Source: Chitinophagaceae bacterium
GTDB taxonomy: Bacteria > Bacteroidota > Bacteroidia > Chitinophagales > Chitinophagaceae
Assembly (NCBI GenBank): GCA_025449935.1
Contig: JANWIJ010000009.1
Location: forward strand, 1 to 64,000
Reading direction: 5' to 3'
Length of the DNA stretch: 64,000 nt
Under the pieces are notes generated by a model that saw nothing but the letters and a program-made list of their open reading frames with translations, ran no database searches and was not told where the DNA came from. Made by a program: the position numbers and the translations under genes. Below, in pieces: positions 42,732-50,671 of this stretch. Within the stretch, counting starts at the first letter, position 1. The number at the start of each line of letters is the position of its first letter.

Positions 42732-43748
42732 ATGAATATGAAGGGAATGATACGACTTGTTTTCTCCTTGCTGCTTGGCGCGGTTTGTTCCGGTGTTTCC
42801 GGCCAGGATATACATTTTTCCCAGTTTTTTGAAACGCCCCTCTGGAGAAATCCATCCCTGGCAGGTATATATACCGGTGATGTAAGGGTACAGGCAGTTT
42901 ACCGGGATCAATGGAATAGTGTTACCGATGCTTACCGGACCGGTTCGCTGAATGCAGAAGTAAAAGTGCCGGTCGGAAAAAATAATGATTTTCTTACCGG
43001 CGGGATGCAGTTGTTGTTTGACAGGGCCGGTACGATCGGCTGGACCTCCACGCATGTGTTGCCGGTGCTGAATTATCATAAATCATTGAGCAATGAGCGC
43101 AACCGTTATTTATCGCTTGGATTTATGGGGGGATGGGTACAGCGCCGGTTTGATCCTTCCAAAGTAACCACCAACACCCAGTACGATAACGGCGGTACCG
43201 GCGAAAATTTCACCAACAGCCAGTATAATTACCTGGACGGAAGTGTTGGTTTGAGTTTTAATGCAGATATGAATGACAATCCTGAAAATAATTTTTTCCT
43301 GGGGGCCGCATTCCATCATTTCAACAGGCCCAACAAATCTTTCTACAGGAATGCCAGTTATGAATTAAATCCCAAATGGGTGTATTCAGCAGGCATCAGG
43401 TTTGGCGTGTCTGAATATTCCTATTTAACCATTCAGGGAGATCATTCAAGGCAGGGAGGTTTCCAGGAAACAGTAGCCGGCGCCATGTATGGTTTAAAAA
43501 TAGGACCGGAATTAGACAAACCGCTTTACACGGTGCACGCGGGAGGTTTTCTGAGATGGAACGATGCAATGATACCGGTGGTTAAACTTGACTATTCCCC
43601 TTTTTCCGTCACCTTAAGTTATGATGTGAACATCTCCAAACTTAAGCCGTCCAGTTATGGGCGGGGAGGTTTTGAACTCTCTGTTTCTTATATCGGTTTC
43701 CGCAACCGCAATTCAAGCCTTGAATACAGCCGTTGCCCGCGGTTTTAA
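42732..43748 (+). CDS. PorP/SprF family T9SS partner protein
   Basis: This is a 338-residue outer-membrane protein. It has a signal peptide (MNMKGMIRLVFSLLLGAVCSGVSGQ) and then DIHFSQFFETPLWRNPSLAGIYTGD, the family hallmark, followed by barrel strands (QAVYRDQWNSVTDAYRTG, GSVGLSFNADMND, VTLSYDVNISKLKPSSYGRG). SprF proteins help a partner giant protein with the type B tail to be exported. It lies 3 bases after the 15-PKD gene, a classic pair. A second pair is at 59070-63888. Confidence 0.96.
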   Translation: MNMKGMIRLVFSLLLGAVCSGVSGQDIHFSQFFETPLWRNPSLAGIYTGDVRVQAVYRDQWNSVTDAYRTGSLNAEVKVPVGKNNDFLTGGMQLLFDRAGTIGWTSTHVLPVLNYHKSLSNERNRYLSLGFMGGWVQRRFDPSKVTTNTQYDNGGTGENFTNSQYNYLDGSVGLSFNADMNDNPENNFFLGAAFHHFNRPNKSFYRNASYELNPKWVYSAGIRFGVSEYSYLTIQGDHSRQGGFQETVAGAMYGLKIGPELDKPLYTVHAGGFLRWNDAMIPVVKLDYSPFSVTLSYDVNISKLKPSSYGRGGFELSVSYIGFRNRNSSLEYSRCPRF

Positions 43749-43753
43749 AACAA

Positions 43754-43779
43754 ACAAGCACCCGTGAACGGATGCTTGT
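43754..43779. terminator. Terminator between SprF and catalase genes
   Basis: ACAAGCA (43754-43760) and TGCTTGT (43773-43779) plus inner CCG/CGG pairs form a stem with one mismatch. Read toward the left (catalase direction) it is followed by TTGTTTTAAAA. Confidence 0.6.
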
Positions 43780-43800
43780 AGTTAATCATAGCCTTAATTA

Positions 43801-45312
43801 TTAGTTGAATGCTGCTTCGGTTGCATGTTGCTTCGGCATTGCCTGCTCCACGTTTACACCCAACCCCATAGCCACGGACATTCCAAGTTGTATGTCCGCG
43901 CGGAAGAAGTGGCATAACTGGCGATTGATGATCTCGCTCTTCTTTGGCCCGTCAATTCCTTTCATGGCGCCCACAATATTATTTACCAGGTTTTTTTTAT
44001 CCTGCTCGCTCAGCACTTCCCGGAAAAAAATGCCCGGCTGTGTGTAATGATCATTCTCGCCTTCCCCGTTCCTGTCGTACCAGTCAGCCAGGTTCGTATC
44101 AAGTTGCCAGGCCGGTTGCTTGTAACTTTCATCCGGTTTGATATTATCAAAGCTATTGGGAAAATAATTGGGTGCATTCCCACCGTTTCCATCTACCCGC
44201 ATCGCTCCGTCTCTTTCATAATTGTTAACCATGTAAGGACATTTATTAACAGGTATTTGCTCGTAATTTACTCCCAGCCGGTGCCGGTGGGCATCGGGGT
44301 AAGAAAGAATTCTTCCCTGTAACATTTTATCGGGCGAATAACTGATCCCATCCACCACATGGGCGGGCGCAAAAGCCGCCTGTTCTACTTCGGCGAAGAA
44401 GTTCCGGGGGTTTTCATTTAATTCAAGTTCGCCTAATTCGATCAGTGGAAAATCTTTCTGGCTCCATGTCTTGGTGAGGTCAAAGGGATTCCATTTATAG
44501 GACCGGGCCTGTTCTTCAGTCATGATCTGCACTTTTACGGCCCATTGCGGAAACTCGCCCTTATCAATAGCCGAGACAAGATCCCGCTGTGCATGATCCG
44601 GATCTTCCCCTTTCATTTTCACAGCTTCCTCATTGGTAAAGTTGCGGATACCCTGTTTTGTTTTGAAATGAAATTTTACCCAGTGCCGTTCATTTTTCAC
44701 ATTAATAAAACTGAAGGTGTGGCTCCCGAAGCCATGCATATGTCGGTAACTGTAGGGCGTACCCCTGTCGCTCATTAAAAACATTACCTGGTGAAGGCTT
44801 TCCGGGTTTAAGCTCCAGAAATCCCACATCATCGCGGGGCTTTTACAATTGGTGTATGGATCTCTTTTCTGGGTATGAATAAAATCCCCGAATTTCTTAG
44901 GGTCCTTGATAAAAAAGATAGGTGTGTTATTTCCAACCAGGTCCCAGTTGCCATCTTCGGTATAAAACTTCATGGCAAAGCCACGGGGATCTCTTTCTGT
45001 ATCCGCACTCCCCTTTTCACCACCAACGGTGGAGAAACGAAGGAAGGCTCTTGTTTTCTTTCCTACCTGGCTGAAGAGTTTTGCCTTCGTATATTTTGTG
45101 AGGTCATTGGTAACGGTAAACGTTCCGTAAGCGCCCGACCCTTTGGCATGAACCACCCGCTCGGGGATGCGTTCCCGGTTGAAATGGGCCATTTTCTCAT
45201 GCAGGATAAAATCCTGGAGCAGCAGCGGACCCCGTGCACCGACACTCATCGTGTCTTCATTATTATAATAAGGAATGCCGGAGGCAGTCGTTAGTTTTTT
45301 ATTTTCACTCAT
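43801..45312 (-). CDS. katA: Catalase (monofunctional, heme)
   Basis: This enzyme of 503 residues breaks down hydrogen peroxide; the length matches small-subunit clade 3 catalases. I chose ATG 45312 (MSENKKLTTASGIPYYNNED). Marks are the catalytic His in RERIPERVVHAKGSGAYGTF (about residue 55), FSTVGGEKGSADTERDPRG, the Asn region VGNNTPIFFIKD, the MHGFGSHTFSFIN stretch, and the heme-Tyr region GRILSYPDAHRHRLG near 345. It is divergent from oxyR across a 106-base gap, so is probably activated by OxyR. It has no signal peptide. Confidence 0.97.
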   Translation of the reverse strand: MSENKKLTTASGIPYYNNEDTMSVGARGPLLLQDFILHEKMAHFNRERIPERVVHAKGSGAYGTFTVTNDLTKYTKAKLFSQVGKKTRAFLRFSTVGGEKGSADTERDPRGFAMKFYTEDGNWDLVGNNTPIFFIKDPKKFGDFIHTQKRDPYTNCKSPAMMWDFWSLNPESLHQVMFLMSDRGTPYSYRHMHGFGSHTFSFINVKNERHWVKFHFKTKQGIRNFTNEEAVKMKGEDPDHAQRDLVSAIDKGEFPQWAVKVQIMTEEQARSYKWNPFDLTKTWSQKDFPLIELGELELNENPRNFFAEVEQAAFAPAHVVDGISYSPDKMLQGRILSYPDAHRHRLGVNYEQIPVNKCPYMVNNYERDGAMRVDGNGGNAPNYFPNSFDNIKPDESYKQPAWQLDTNLADWYDRNGEGENDHYTQPGIFFREVLSEQDKKNLVNNIVGAMKGIDGPKKSEIINRQLCHFFRADIQLGMSVAMGLGVNVEQAMPKQHATEAAFN

Positions 45313-45418
45313 AATAGTATTGTTTAAACTTGAAAAGGTATAAGCACTATACAAATATGAAACAATAACATTAATAAATCTAATTGATTAATTTTATATA
45401 CTAATAGATAAAATCGAT
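45313..45418. promoter_or_regulatory. Divergent katA/oxyR control region
   Basis: This is 106 bases, strongly A/T-rich, between divergent katA and oxyR. It would hold both promoters and an OxyR site. I do not see an exact TAnnTTTG box; the nearest on the minus strand is TACCTTTT at 45333-45340. No clear ATAG/CTAT four-part OxyR array was found. Confidence 0.6.
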
Positions 45419-46354
45419 ATGACCTTTACCCAACTCGAGTACGCGGTGGCCGTGGATACATACCGGCACTTTGCAAAAGCCGCCGCCGCCTGTTTTGTTA
45501 CTCAACCCACGTTAAGTATGCAATTACACAAACTGGAGCAGGAATTGGGGATTAAGATATTTGACCGGAGCAAGCAACCGGTGGTTACTACCCAGCCCGG
45601 CAACGAAGTGATTGCCCATGCAAAAAAGATCATTGAGGAAAGGGATGGACTTTCAGATTTTCTCCAGCTCCGGAAGGGCATCCTGGCAGGTGATCTTAAA
45701 ATCGGCATCATCCCCACGCTTGCCCCTTACCTCCTGCCCCTGTTTATTCCCGCCTTTACAAGAAATCATCCCGGGGTTAAACTGGTGATCAGTGAAATGA
45801 CCACTGATACGATCCTGCACCAGCTCAGGGATGGCAGGATCGACGCCGGTATCCTCGTTACCCCATTGGCCGAGCCGGGCATAAAAGAACATGTACTTTT
45901 TTATGAAGAAATGCTGGCCTATATATCACCGAAAAATGCAGCCTATAAAAAAAATTATGTCCTGCCGCAGGATATTGATCCGAATAAACTCTGGCTCCTG
46001 GAAGAAGGCCATTGCTTCCGAACCCAGATCGCAAATCTTTGCCAGCTCCGGAAAGCCAGTGCTGAAGGAAGTCATTTTGAATATGAAGCCGGCAGCCTCG
46101 AGACACTGAGGAGATTGGTGGAATTGAATGATGGCATCACTATACTCCCGGAATTAGCCATCCTGGAATTAAGTACAAAACAGAAGAAACTTGTCCGCCA
46201 GTTTAAAAAACCGGTGCCCATGCGTGAAGTCAGTATTGTTATCCACCGGGATTTCCTTAAAAGGAGAATGATCGATGCCCTGAAAAAAGAAATAGTCGCG
46301 GCACTCCCGGAGAAATTAATTAAAAATAAAGCACAGTACGTAGTACCCATTTAA
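45419..46354 (+). CDS. oxyR: OxyR-type LysR regulator of peroxide response
   Basis: This is a 311-residue LysR regulator. The N-terminal helix-turn-helix is FTQLEYAVAVDTYRHFAKAA followed by CFVTQPTLSMQLHKLEQELG. The effector domain contains GHCFRTQIANLCQL (about residues 197-210): two cysteines separated by eight residues, the same spacing as the redox pair of E. coli OxyR. That, together with the divergent catalase gene and a peroxiredoxin downstream, makes the OxyR identity strong. Peroxide should form the disulfide and switch on katA and perhaps the peroxiredoxin. Confidence 0.93.
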   Translation: MTFTQLEYAVAVDTYRHFAKAAAACFVTQPTLSMQLHKLEQELGIKIFDRSKQPVVTTQPGNEVIAHAKKIIEERDGLSDFLQLRKGILAGDLKIGIIPTLAPYLLPLFIPAFTRNHPGVKLVISEMTTDTILHQLRDGRIDAGILVTPLAEPGIKEHVLFYEEMLAYISPKNAAYKKNYVLPQDIDPNKLWLLEEGHCFRTQIANLCQLRKASAEGSHFEYEAGSLETLRRLVELNDGITILPELAILELSTKQKKLVRQFKKPVPMREVSIVIHRDFLKRRMIDALKKEIVAALPEKLIKNKAQYVVPI

Positions 46355-46444
46355 ACCCTTCACCCGCCAGGCCTTTACGTAATAGTGAAGAAAAGCCCGT
46401 CAAATTGTTTGATTGCAGCAACTATTCGAAAGGTTATTTGTTTC

Positions 46445-46475
46445 TTTGAATCAGCTGTACCCGGTGATATATTTT
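46445..46475 (+). promoter_or_regulatory. Promoter (TTTG-N19-TATATTTT) of the peroxiredoxin gene
   Basis: TTTG (46445-46448) and TATATTTT (46468-46475) are 19 bases apart; the last base of the -7 box differs from consensus. The start codon at 46490 lies 14 bases after the box. Confidence 0.45.
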
Positions 46476-46489
46476 TTCAACCCAAATAA

Positions 46490-46966
46490 ATGCCCATGTC
46501 TATAGAAATTGGCCAGCCCGCTCCCGGTTTCACACTTTACGACACCACAAAAAAGCCCGTAACCCTTTCTGGTTTTAAAGGAGAAAATGTGTTACTGCTG
46601 TTTTTTCCCCTGGCCTTTACCAGTGTCTGCACAAAGGAACTTTGCGCTGTCAGGGATAATATAGCCTGGTATAATAATGTTCATGCAAAAGTGCTTGGCA
46701 TTTCCGTAGACAGCCTGCACACGTTAGCAAAATTTAAAGAAGAACAACAACTGAACTTTACTTTGCTGAGTGATTTTAACAAGGAAGCTTCAACCGCTTA
46801 TGATTCACTCTATGAGCTGTTTGGCTATAATATGAAAGGCGTTTCAAAACGTTCTGCCTTTGTCACTGATAAAGATGGCATACTCAGGTATGCCGAGGTT
46901 TTGGAGAATGCCGGGGAGGTACCTGATTTCAAAAAGATACAGGACGTCCTCTCCCGTTTACAATAA
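46490..46966 (+). CDS. Peroxiredoxin (AhpC/TSA-type redoxin)
   Basis: This 158-residue thiol peroxidase starts at ATG 46490 or 46496 (MSIEIGQPAPGFTLYD). The peroxidatic cysteine is in FTSVCTKELCAVRD (about residue 47-48; Cys at the T-x-x-C position) with a nearby second cysteine five residues on, as in AhpE/Bcp-like enzymes. The thioredoxin fold is shown by VLLLFFPLAFTS, VLGISVDSLHTLAKF and DGILRYAEVLENAG. It reduces peroxides in the cytoplasm. It follows oxyR on the same strand (135-base gap with its own promoter) and so is part of the peroxide-defence block. Confidence 0.93.
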   Translation: MPMSIEIGQPAPGFTLYDTTKKPVTLSGFKGENVLLLFFPLAFTSVCTKELCAVRDNIAWYNNVHAKVLGISVDSLHTLAKFKEEQQLNFTLLSDFNKEASTAYDSLYELFGYNMKGVSKRSAFVTDKDGILRYAEVLENAGEVPDFKKIQDVLSRLQ

Positions 46967-47086
46967 GTTTAAGTTAAAATTAGGTGATTCTTCGAGGCTA
47001 AGTATTTGATTTATAGCGATTTTCTGATAATCGTAATTTTACGTTGCACAGACAAAAAATTCGGCCTACTTTTCGAATAATAAAAG

Positions 47087-47094
47087 TAAATTTG
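47087..47094 (+). promoter_or_regulatory. -7 box (TAAATTTG) 5 bases before a TTG start
   Basis: TAAATTTG matches TAnnTTTG exactly and ends at 47094; the start codon of the next gene is at 47100. No TTG box is seen at the right distance upstream. Confidence 0.4.
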
Positions 47095-47099
47095 TTTCG

Positions 47100-47450
47100 T
47101 TGAGACGAGTCTTTTACATACTATCCTTTATCTTGTTGATTGCCATTCAATCACAAGCGCAATCCTCCCGCAGTGGTTCTTCTATTGCTGAAGGAAACGA
47201 CCGGATCGTTAAGACCTATCCAAACCCGGCTACCACCTATATTACTTTTGATCTCCAAAAAAATTATAAACCCGGTTACTCAATCCAGGTGTATAATGGA
47301 GTGCTGGGCAAGAAAATGTTTGAGACCAACAATATCCAGGAGAAGACCACCATTAATCTCAATGACTTTAACCGGGGTATTTATATCTATCACCTGATTG
47401 ATCCAAACGGCAAGATCGTTGAATCAGGTAAATTCCAGGTTTCCCGCTAA
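47100..47450 (+). CDS. Small secreted protein consisting mainly of a T9SS sorting domain
   Basis: This is a 116-residue protein from TTG 47100 (MRRVFYILSFILLIAIQSQAQ, signal peptide). After a short linker (SSRSGSSIAEGNDRI) the whole mature part is a type A T9SS sorting domain: VKTYPNPATTYITFDLQ, YKPGYSIQVYNGVLGKKMF, LNDFNRGIYIYHLI, ending ESGKFQVSR. No cargo domain is present. It might be a stub of a degraded cargo gene, a competitor or regulator of the sortase PorU, or a small surface peptide. The gene is intact. Confidence 0.82.
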   Translation: MRRVFYILSFILLIAIQSQAQSSRSGSSIAEGNDRIVKTYPNPATTYITFDLQKNYKPGYSIQVYNGVLGKKMFETNNIQEKTTINLNDFNRGIYIYHLIDPNGKIVESGKFQVSR

Positions 47451-47468
47451 AAATAATCTTCGATAGAA

Positions 47469-48641
47469 TTAAAGCACTTGTACGATCAGGAATTTAAGGT
47501 ATTGCGTATTATCCATGCTCCAGATAACCGGGTGGTCCCCGGATTGTGTCTGGAACGTTACCTGTCTTATTTTTCTCCTCGCATCTTTTGCTGCCATGTC
47601 AATTACCTGGAGGAAGAGTTCAGGGTTCACGAGGCTGGTACAGGAGGATGTGACCAGGAAGCCCCCGGGCCTGATCAGTTTCATACCGCGCAGGTTTATT
47701 TCTTTATACCCCGTAATGGCTTTCTGTATTGTCTCACGGCTTTTTGTAAAGGCCGGGGGATCGAGCATCACCACATCGTAACGGTTTCCTTCTTTCGACC
47801 ATTGTTTAAGCAAATCAAATGCATTGGCCGTTTCAAAGCGGCAGGTATCCTGCACATTATTTAATGCGGCATTCCGGTTTGCCTGCTGCACGGCATTGGC
47901 AGAGATATCAAGACCCAGTACTGATTTAGCGCCGTAATGTGCCGCATGTATTTCAAAAGTTCCTGTATAAGTAAATGCACCCAGCACCTCCGCGTCTTTT
48001 ACAATGTGCCGGATTGCTTTCCGGTTATCCTGCTGATCCAGGAAGTAACCCGTCTTTTGACCATTTTCAATATCAACATGGAATTTCAATCCATTTTCAT
48101 GGATGGTTATCTGTGTGTTAAACGGATCGGACAAGAATCCTTTTTGCTGGGGCAAGCCTTCGAGCTCTCTTACGGGCACATCATTTCTTTCATAGATTCC
48201 TTTCGGCTTAAAAATAGTATTCAACGCATTTACGATGGCCGGCTTCCAGACATCAATCCCCAGCGCCAGTGTCTGGATAACAAAATAGTCGTTGAATTTA
48301 TCGATGATCAGTTGCGGCAATCCATCTGCCTCTCCAAATACCAGCCGGCAGTTTTCGGTGTACCCGATACGGTTACGGTATGCCCAACAATCCGATAGCT
48401 TATCCAGGAAGAACTTTTCATTGATGGCTGTGCTTTTATCCCTTGTCAGCAACCGTACGATGATCTGTGATTTTGGGTTGACATAACCCCTGCCAACAAA
48501 TTTTTTATCATGCGTAAATACTTCGGCTACCTCGCCTCCCGCTACATCCCCTTCAATTTTTTCCACTTCATTATTAAAAATCCATGGGTGGCCATTTGGC
48601 ACCCTGGGGGAGATCTTTCTTTTCAGGTAAATATTAATCAT
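47469..48641 (-). CDS. Class I SAM-dependent rRNA methyltransferase (RlmI-like)
   Basis: This is a 390-residue protein from ATG 48641 (MINIYLKRKISPRVPNGHPW). An N-terminal PUA domain (NGHPWIFNNEVEKIEG, GRGYVNPKSQIIVRLL) precedes a Rossmann methyltransferase: EVLGAFTYTGTFEIHAAHYG, VLGLDISANAVQQANRNAALN, YDVVMLDPPAFTKSRETIQK, with the NPPY-type motif present as DPPAF. Related RlmI enzymes methylate C5 of a cytosine in 23S rRNA; the exact site is inferred. It ends 18 bases from the T9SS gene, convergent with it, and is divergent from grpE. Confidence 0.92.
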   Translation of the reverse strand: MINIYLKRKISPRVPNGHPWIFNNEVEKIEGDVAGGEVAEVFTHDKKFVGRGYVNPKSQIIVRLLTRDKSTAINEKFFLDKLSDCWAYRNRIGYTENCRLVFGEADGLPQLIIDKFNDYFVIQTLALGIDVWKPAIVNALNTIFKPKGIYERNDVPVRELEGLPQQKGFLSDPFNTQITIHENGLKFHVDIENGQKTGYFLDQQDNRKAIRHIVKDAEVLGAFTYTGTFEIHAAHYGAKSVLGLDISANAVQQANRNAALNNVQDTCRFETANAFDLLKQWSKEGNRYDVVMLDPPAFTKSRETIQKAITGYKEINLRGMKLIRPGGFLVTSSCTSLVNPELFLQVIDMAAKDARRKIRQVTFQTQSGDHPVIWSMDNTQYLKFLIVQVL

Positions 48642-48788
48642 AAAGGGCTGCAAGGTACAGGAAGAAAGGGATAAGGGACAGGGGCTGAAGTGACTGCCAG
48701 GTCAACATTCTTGCCTTTAAATGGCATTTCCTGCCAGCAATAGTTCCCGGGGGTGCTTTTACAGGTCATTTTGTCCCCTAAACCCCCA

Positions 48789-48818
48789 TTGGCAGTATTC
48801 TTGACAACCTTACCTTTG
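48789..48818 (+). promoter_or_regulatory. Promoter (TTG-N19-TACCTTTG) of grpE-dnaJ
   Basis: TTG (48789-48791), 19 bases, then TACCTTTG (48811-48818) matches the Bacteroidota sigma-factor promoter exactly. Predicted start of transcription is about 12-14 bases before the ATG at 48837. Confidence 0.75.
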
Positions 48819-48836
48819 CAAACAATTTGGATAAAA

Positions 48837-49409
48837 ATGGCAGAAAAAGACATGAAGGAAAAGGATAAAAACGGCCAGGATATGTCAACCCGTATTGACA
48901 TTAATACAGACGAGAACCTCAGCGGAACAACTCATCTGAATGAGCCTGTGACCGAAGAATCAGAGGTTGAAAAACTGAAGACAGAACTGGCAGAGGCAAA
49001 AGACAAATACCTCCGTAAAGTGGCGGAGTTTGACAACTTTAAAAGGCGCAGTGCCAAAGAGCGGATAGAATTGATCCAGACAGCAGGAAAAGAAGTGATT
49101 GCCGGTATGCTGGATGTACTGGATGATTGTGACCGCGCACAAAAACAACTGGAAACCAGCGATGATACCATTGAACTAAAGGAAGGAGTAATGCTGGTCT
49201 TTACCAAGCTCCGCAATACCCTGCAGGCAAGAGGTTTAAAAGCAATGGAAACTTTACACCAGGAGTTCAATCCTGACCTGCATGAGGCGGTTACTGAAAT
49301 TCCCGCTCCTTCAGATCAAATGAAAGGGAAAGTGGTGGATGAACTGGTGAAAGGATATTACCTGAATGATAAGATCATCCGTCACGCAAAAGTTGTGGTG
49401 GGCAAATAA
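48837..49409 (+). CDS. grpE: Nucleotide exchange factor GrpE
   Basis: This 190-residue co-chaperone of DnaK releases ADP. The start is ATG 48837 (MAEKDMKEKDKNGQDMS); the open frame extends upstream through the promoter. The acidic, charged N-terminus is followed by coiled coil (VEKLKTELAEAKDKYLRKVA), the family stretch EFDNFKRRSAKERIEL and the C-terminal beta domain (LEVFNPDLHEAV-type: HQEFNPDLHEAVTEIP, GYYLNDKIIRHAKVVV). It is 79 bases upstream of dnaJ in a heat-shock operon; dnaK is not in the window. Confidence 0.97.
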   Translation: MAEKDMKEKDKNGQDMSTRIDINTDENLSGTTHLNEPVTEESEVEKLKTELAEAKDKYLRKVAEFDNFKRRSAKERIELIQTAGKEVIAGMLDVLDDCDRAQKQLETSDDTIELKEGVMLVFTKLRNTLQARGLKAMETLHQEFNPDLHEAVTEIPAPSDQMKGKVVDELVKGYYLNDKIIRHAKVVVGK

Positions 49410-49437
49410 GAGATAGCGGGTAGCCCTGAACCGTTCG

Positions 49438-49471
49438 CTGTGAGCCGGTTCGTGGTGTTGCATGCTCACAG
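49438..49471. repeat. 8-bp perfect inverted repeat between grpE and dnaJ
   Basis: CTGTGAGC (49438-49445) and GCTCACAG (49464-49471) are separated by 18 bases. It is not followed by a T run and is not a CIRCE element (no TTAGCACTC arm). Confidence 0.5.
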
Positions 49472-49488
49472 CTAAAGTTAAAAAGCTA

Positions 49489-50655
49489 ATGGCTAATAAG
49501 AGAGATTATTACGAAATACTGGGTGTTGGCAAGTCAGCCGCGGCGGATGAAATCAAAAAAGCATACCGCAAGGTCGCTATGCAGCACCATCCTGACCGCA
49601 ACCCTGGCGATAAGGGCGCTGAAGAAAAATTCAAAGAAGCCGCTGAAGCGTACGAAATATTAAGTGATGCCGACAAGAAAGCCCAGTATGACCGGTACGG
49701 GCATGCTGGCGTTAGCAGTAATGGCCGCGGTGGATTCAGTGGCGGCAACATGAACATGGAAGATATCTTCAGCCAGTTTGGGGATATTTTCGGTGAGGAT
49801 CTTTTTGGAAACTTTTTTGGTGGCGGTGGCCAGCGAAGCCGCGGAGGTCAAAGAAGCCGGGGTGTCAGGGGCAGTAACCTCCGGGTAAAACTCAAACTTA
49901 CTTACGAAGAGATTGCCAAAGGTGTTACCAAAAATATCAAGGTAAAAAAATACATTGGCTGCGCTACCTGTGGTGGCAGCGGCGCAAAGGATAAAGGAAG
50001 TGTGCAAACCTGTACCGCCTGTGGCGGAAGCGGGCAGGTCAGGAAAGTACAAAATACATTCCTCGGGCAGATGCAGACCGTTACCACCTGTCCCACCTGT
50101 AATGGTGAAGGATCAACAGTTACGGCGAAATGCGGGAACTGTAAAGGCGAAGGCAGGGTATATGGTGAAGAAACGGTAAGCATTGATATCCCTGCAGGTG
50201 TGCAGGAAGGAATGCAATTGAATATTGGCGGACGGGGAAACGCGGGAGAAAGAGGCGGAACGCCGGGTGACCTGATCATCCTCATTGAAGAAGAAGCACA
50301 CAAAGATCTCCATCGGGAAGGACTGAATGTAGCTTATGAACTGCATCTTACTTTTACTGATGCGGTGTTCGGCACCCAGGTAGAGGTTCCCACTATTGAC
50401 GGGCGGGCAAAAATTAAAATTCCCGCGGGCACGCAAAGCGGCAAAATATTCCGGCTAAAAGGAAAGGGATTCCCGGCAGTAAACTCCTACGAGAAAGGGG
50501 ATCAATTAATACAGGTGAGTATCTGGACCCCACAACATGTTTCGGCGGAAGAAAAAGCCATGCTGGAAAAACTCAGTCATTCTCCCAACTTTAAACCACA
50601 CCCGGATAAAAACGACAAGGGGTTTTTTGACAAGATCAGGGAAATGTTCTCCTGA
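49489..50655 (+). CDS. dnaJ: Chaperone protein DnaJ
   Basis: This is a 388-residue DnaK co-chaperone. The start is ATG 49489 ([20 protein letters not shown]). The J domain has the HPD motif in [14 protein letters not shown], followed by a Gly-rich segment ([34 protein letters not shown]), four CxxCxGxG-type zinc repeats ([41 protein letters not shown]) and the C-terminal substrate-binding domains ([20 protein letters not shown]). It is typical DnaJ type I. It is convergent with the VWA gene 16 bases away. Confidence 0.98.
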   Translation: MANKRDYYEILGVGKSAAADEIKKAYRKVAMQHHPDRNPGDKGAEEKFKEAAEAYEILSDADKKAQYDRYGHAGVSSNGRGGFSGGNMNMEDIFSQFGDIFGEDLFGNFFGGGGQRSRGGQRSRGVRGSNLRVKLKLTYEEIAKGVTKNIKVKKYIGCATCGGSGAKDKGSVQTCTACGGSGQVRKVQNTFLGQMQTVTTCPTCNGEGSTVTAKCGNCKGEGRVYGEETVSIDIPAGVQEGMQLNIGGRGNAGERGGTPGDLIILIEEEAHKDLHREGLNVAYELHLTFTDAVFGTQVEVPTIDGRAKIKIPAGTQSGKIFRLKGKGFPAVNSYEKGDQLIQVSIWTPQHVSAEEKAMLEKLSHSPNFKPHPDKNDKGFFDKIREMFS

Positions 50656-50671
50656 TGCATTGGCGGGGATC

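Noticed and set aside
45313-45418. An OxyR four-part (ATAG-N7-CTAT) site between katA and oxyR
   Set aside because: Only scattered ATAG/CTAT-like pieces were found; none had the right spacing, so I list only the control region.
47018-47035. Terminator after the peroxiredoxin gene
   Set aside because: CGATT/AATCG gives a stem of only 5 bp and no clear T run.
49438-49471. CIRCE/HrcA operator upstream of dnaJ
   Set aside because: The arms do not match TTAGCACTC/GAGTGCTAA; only an unrelated inverted repeat is present.
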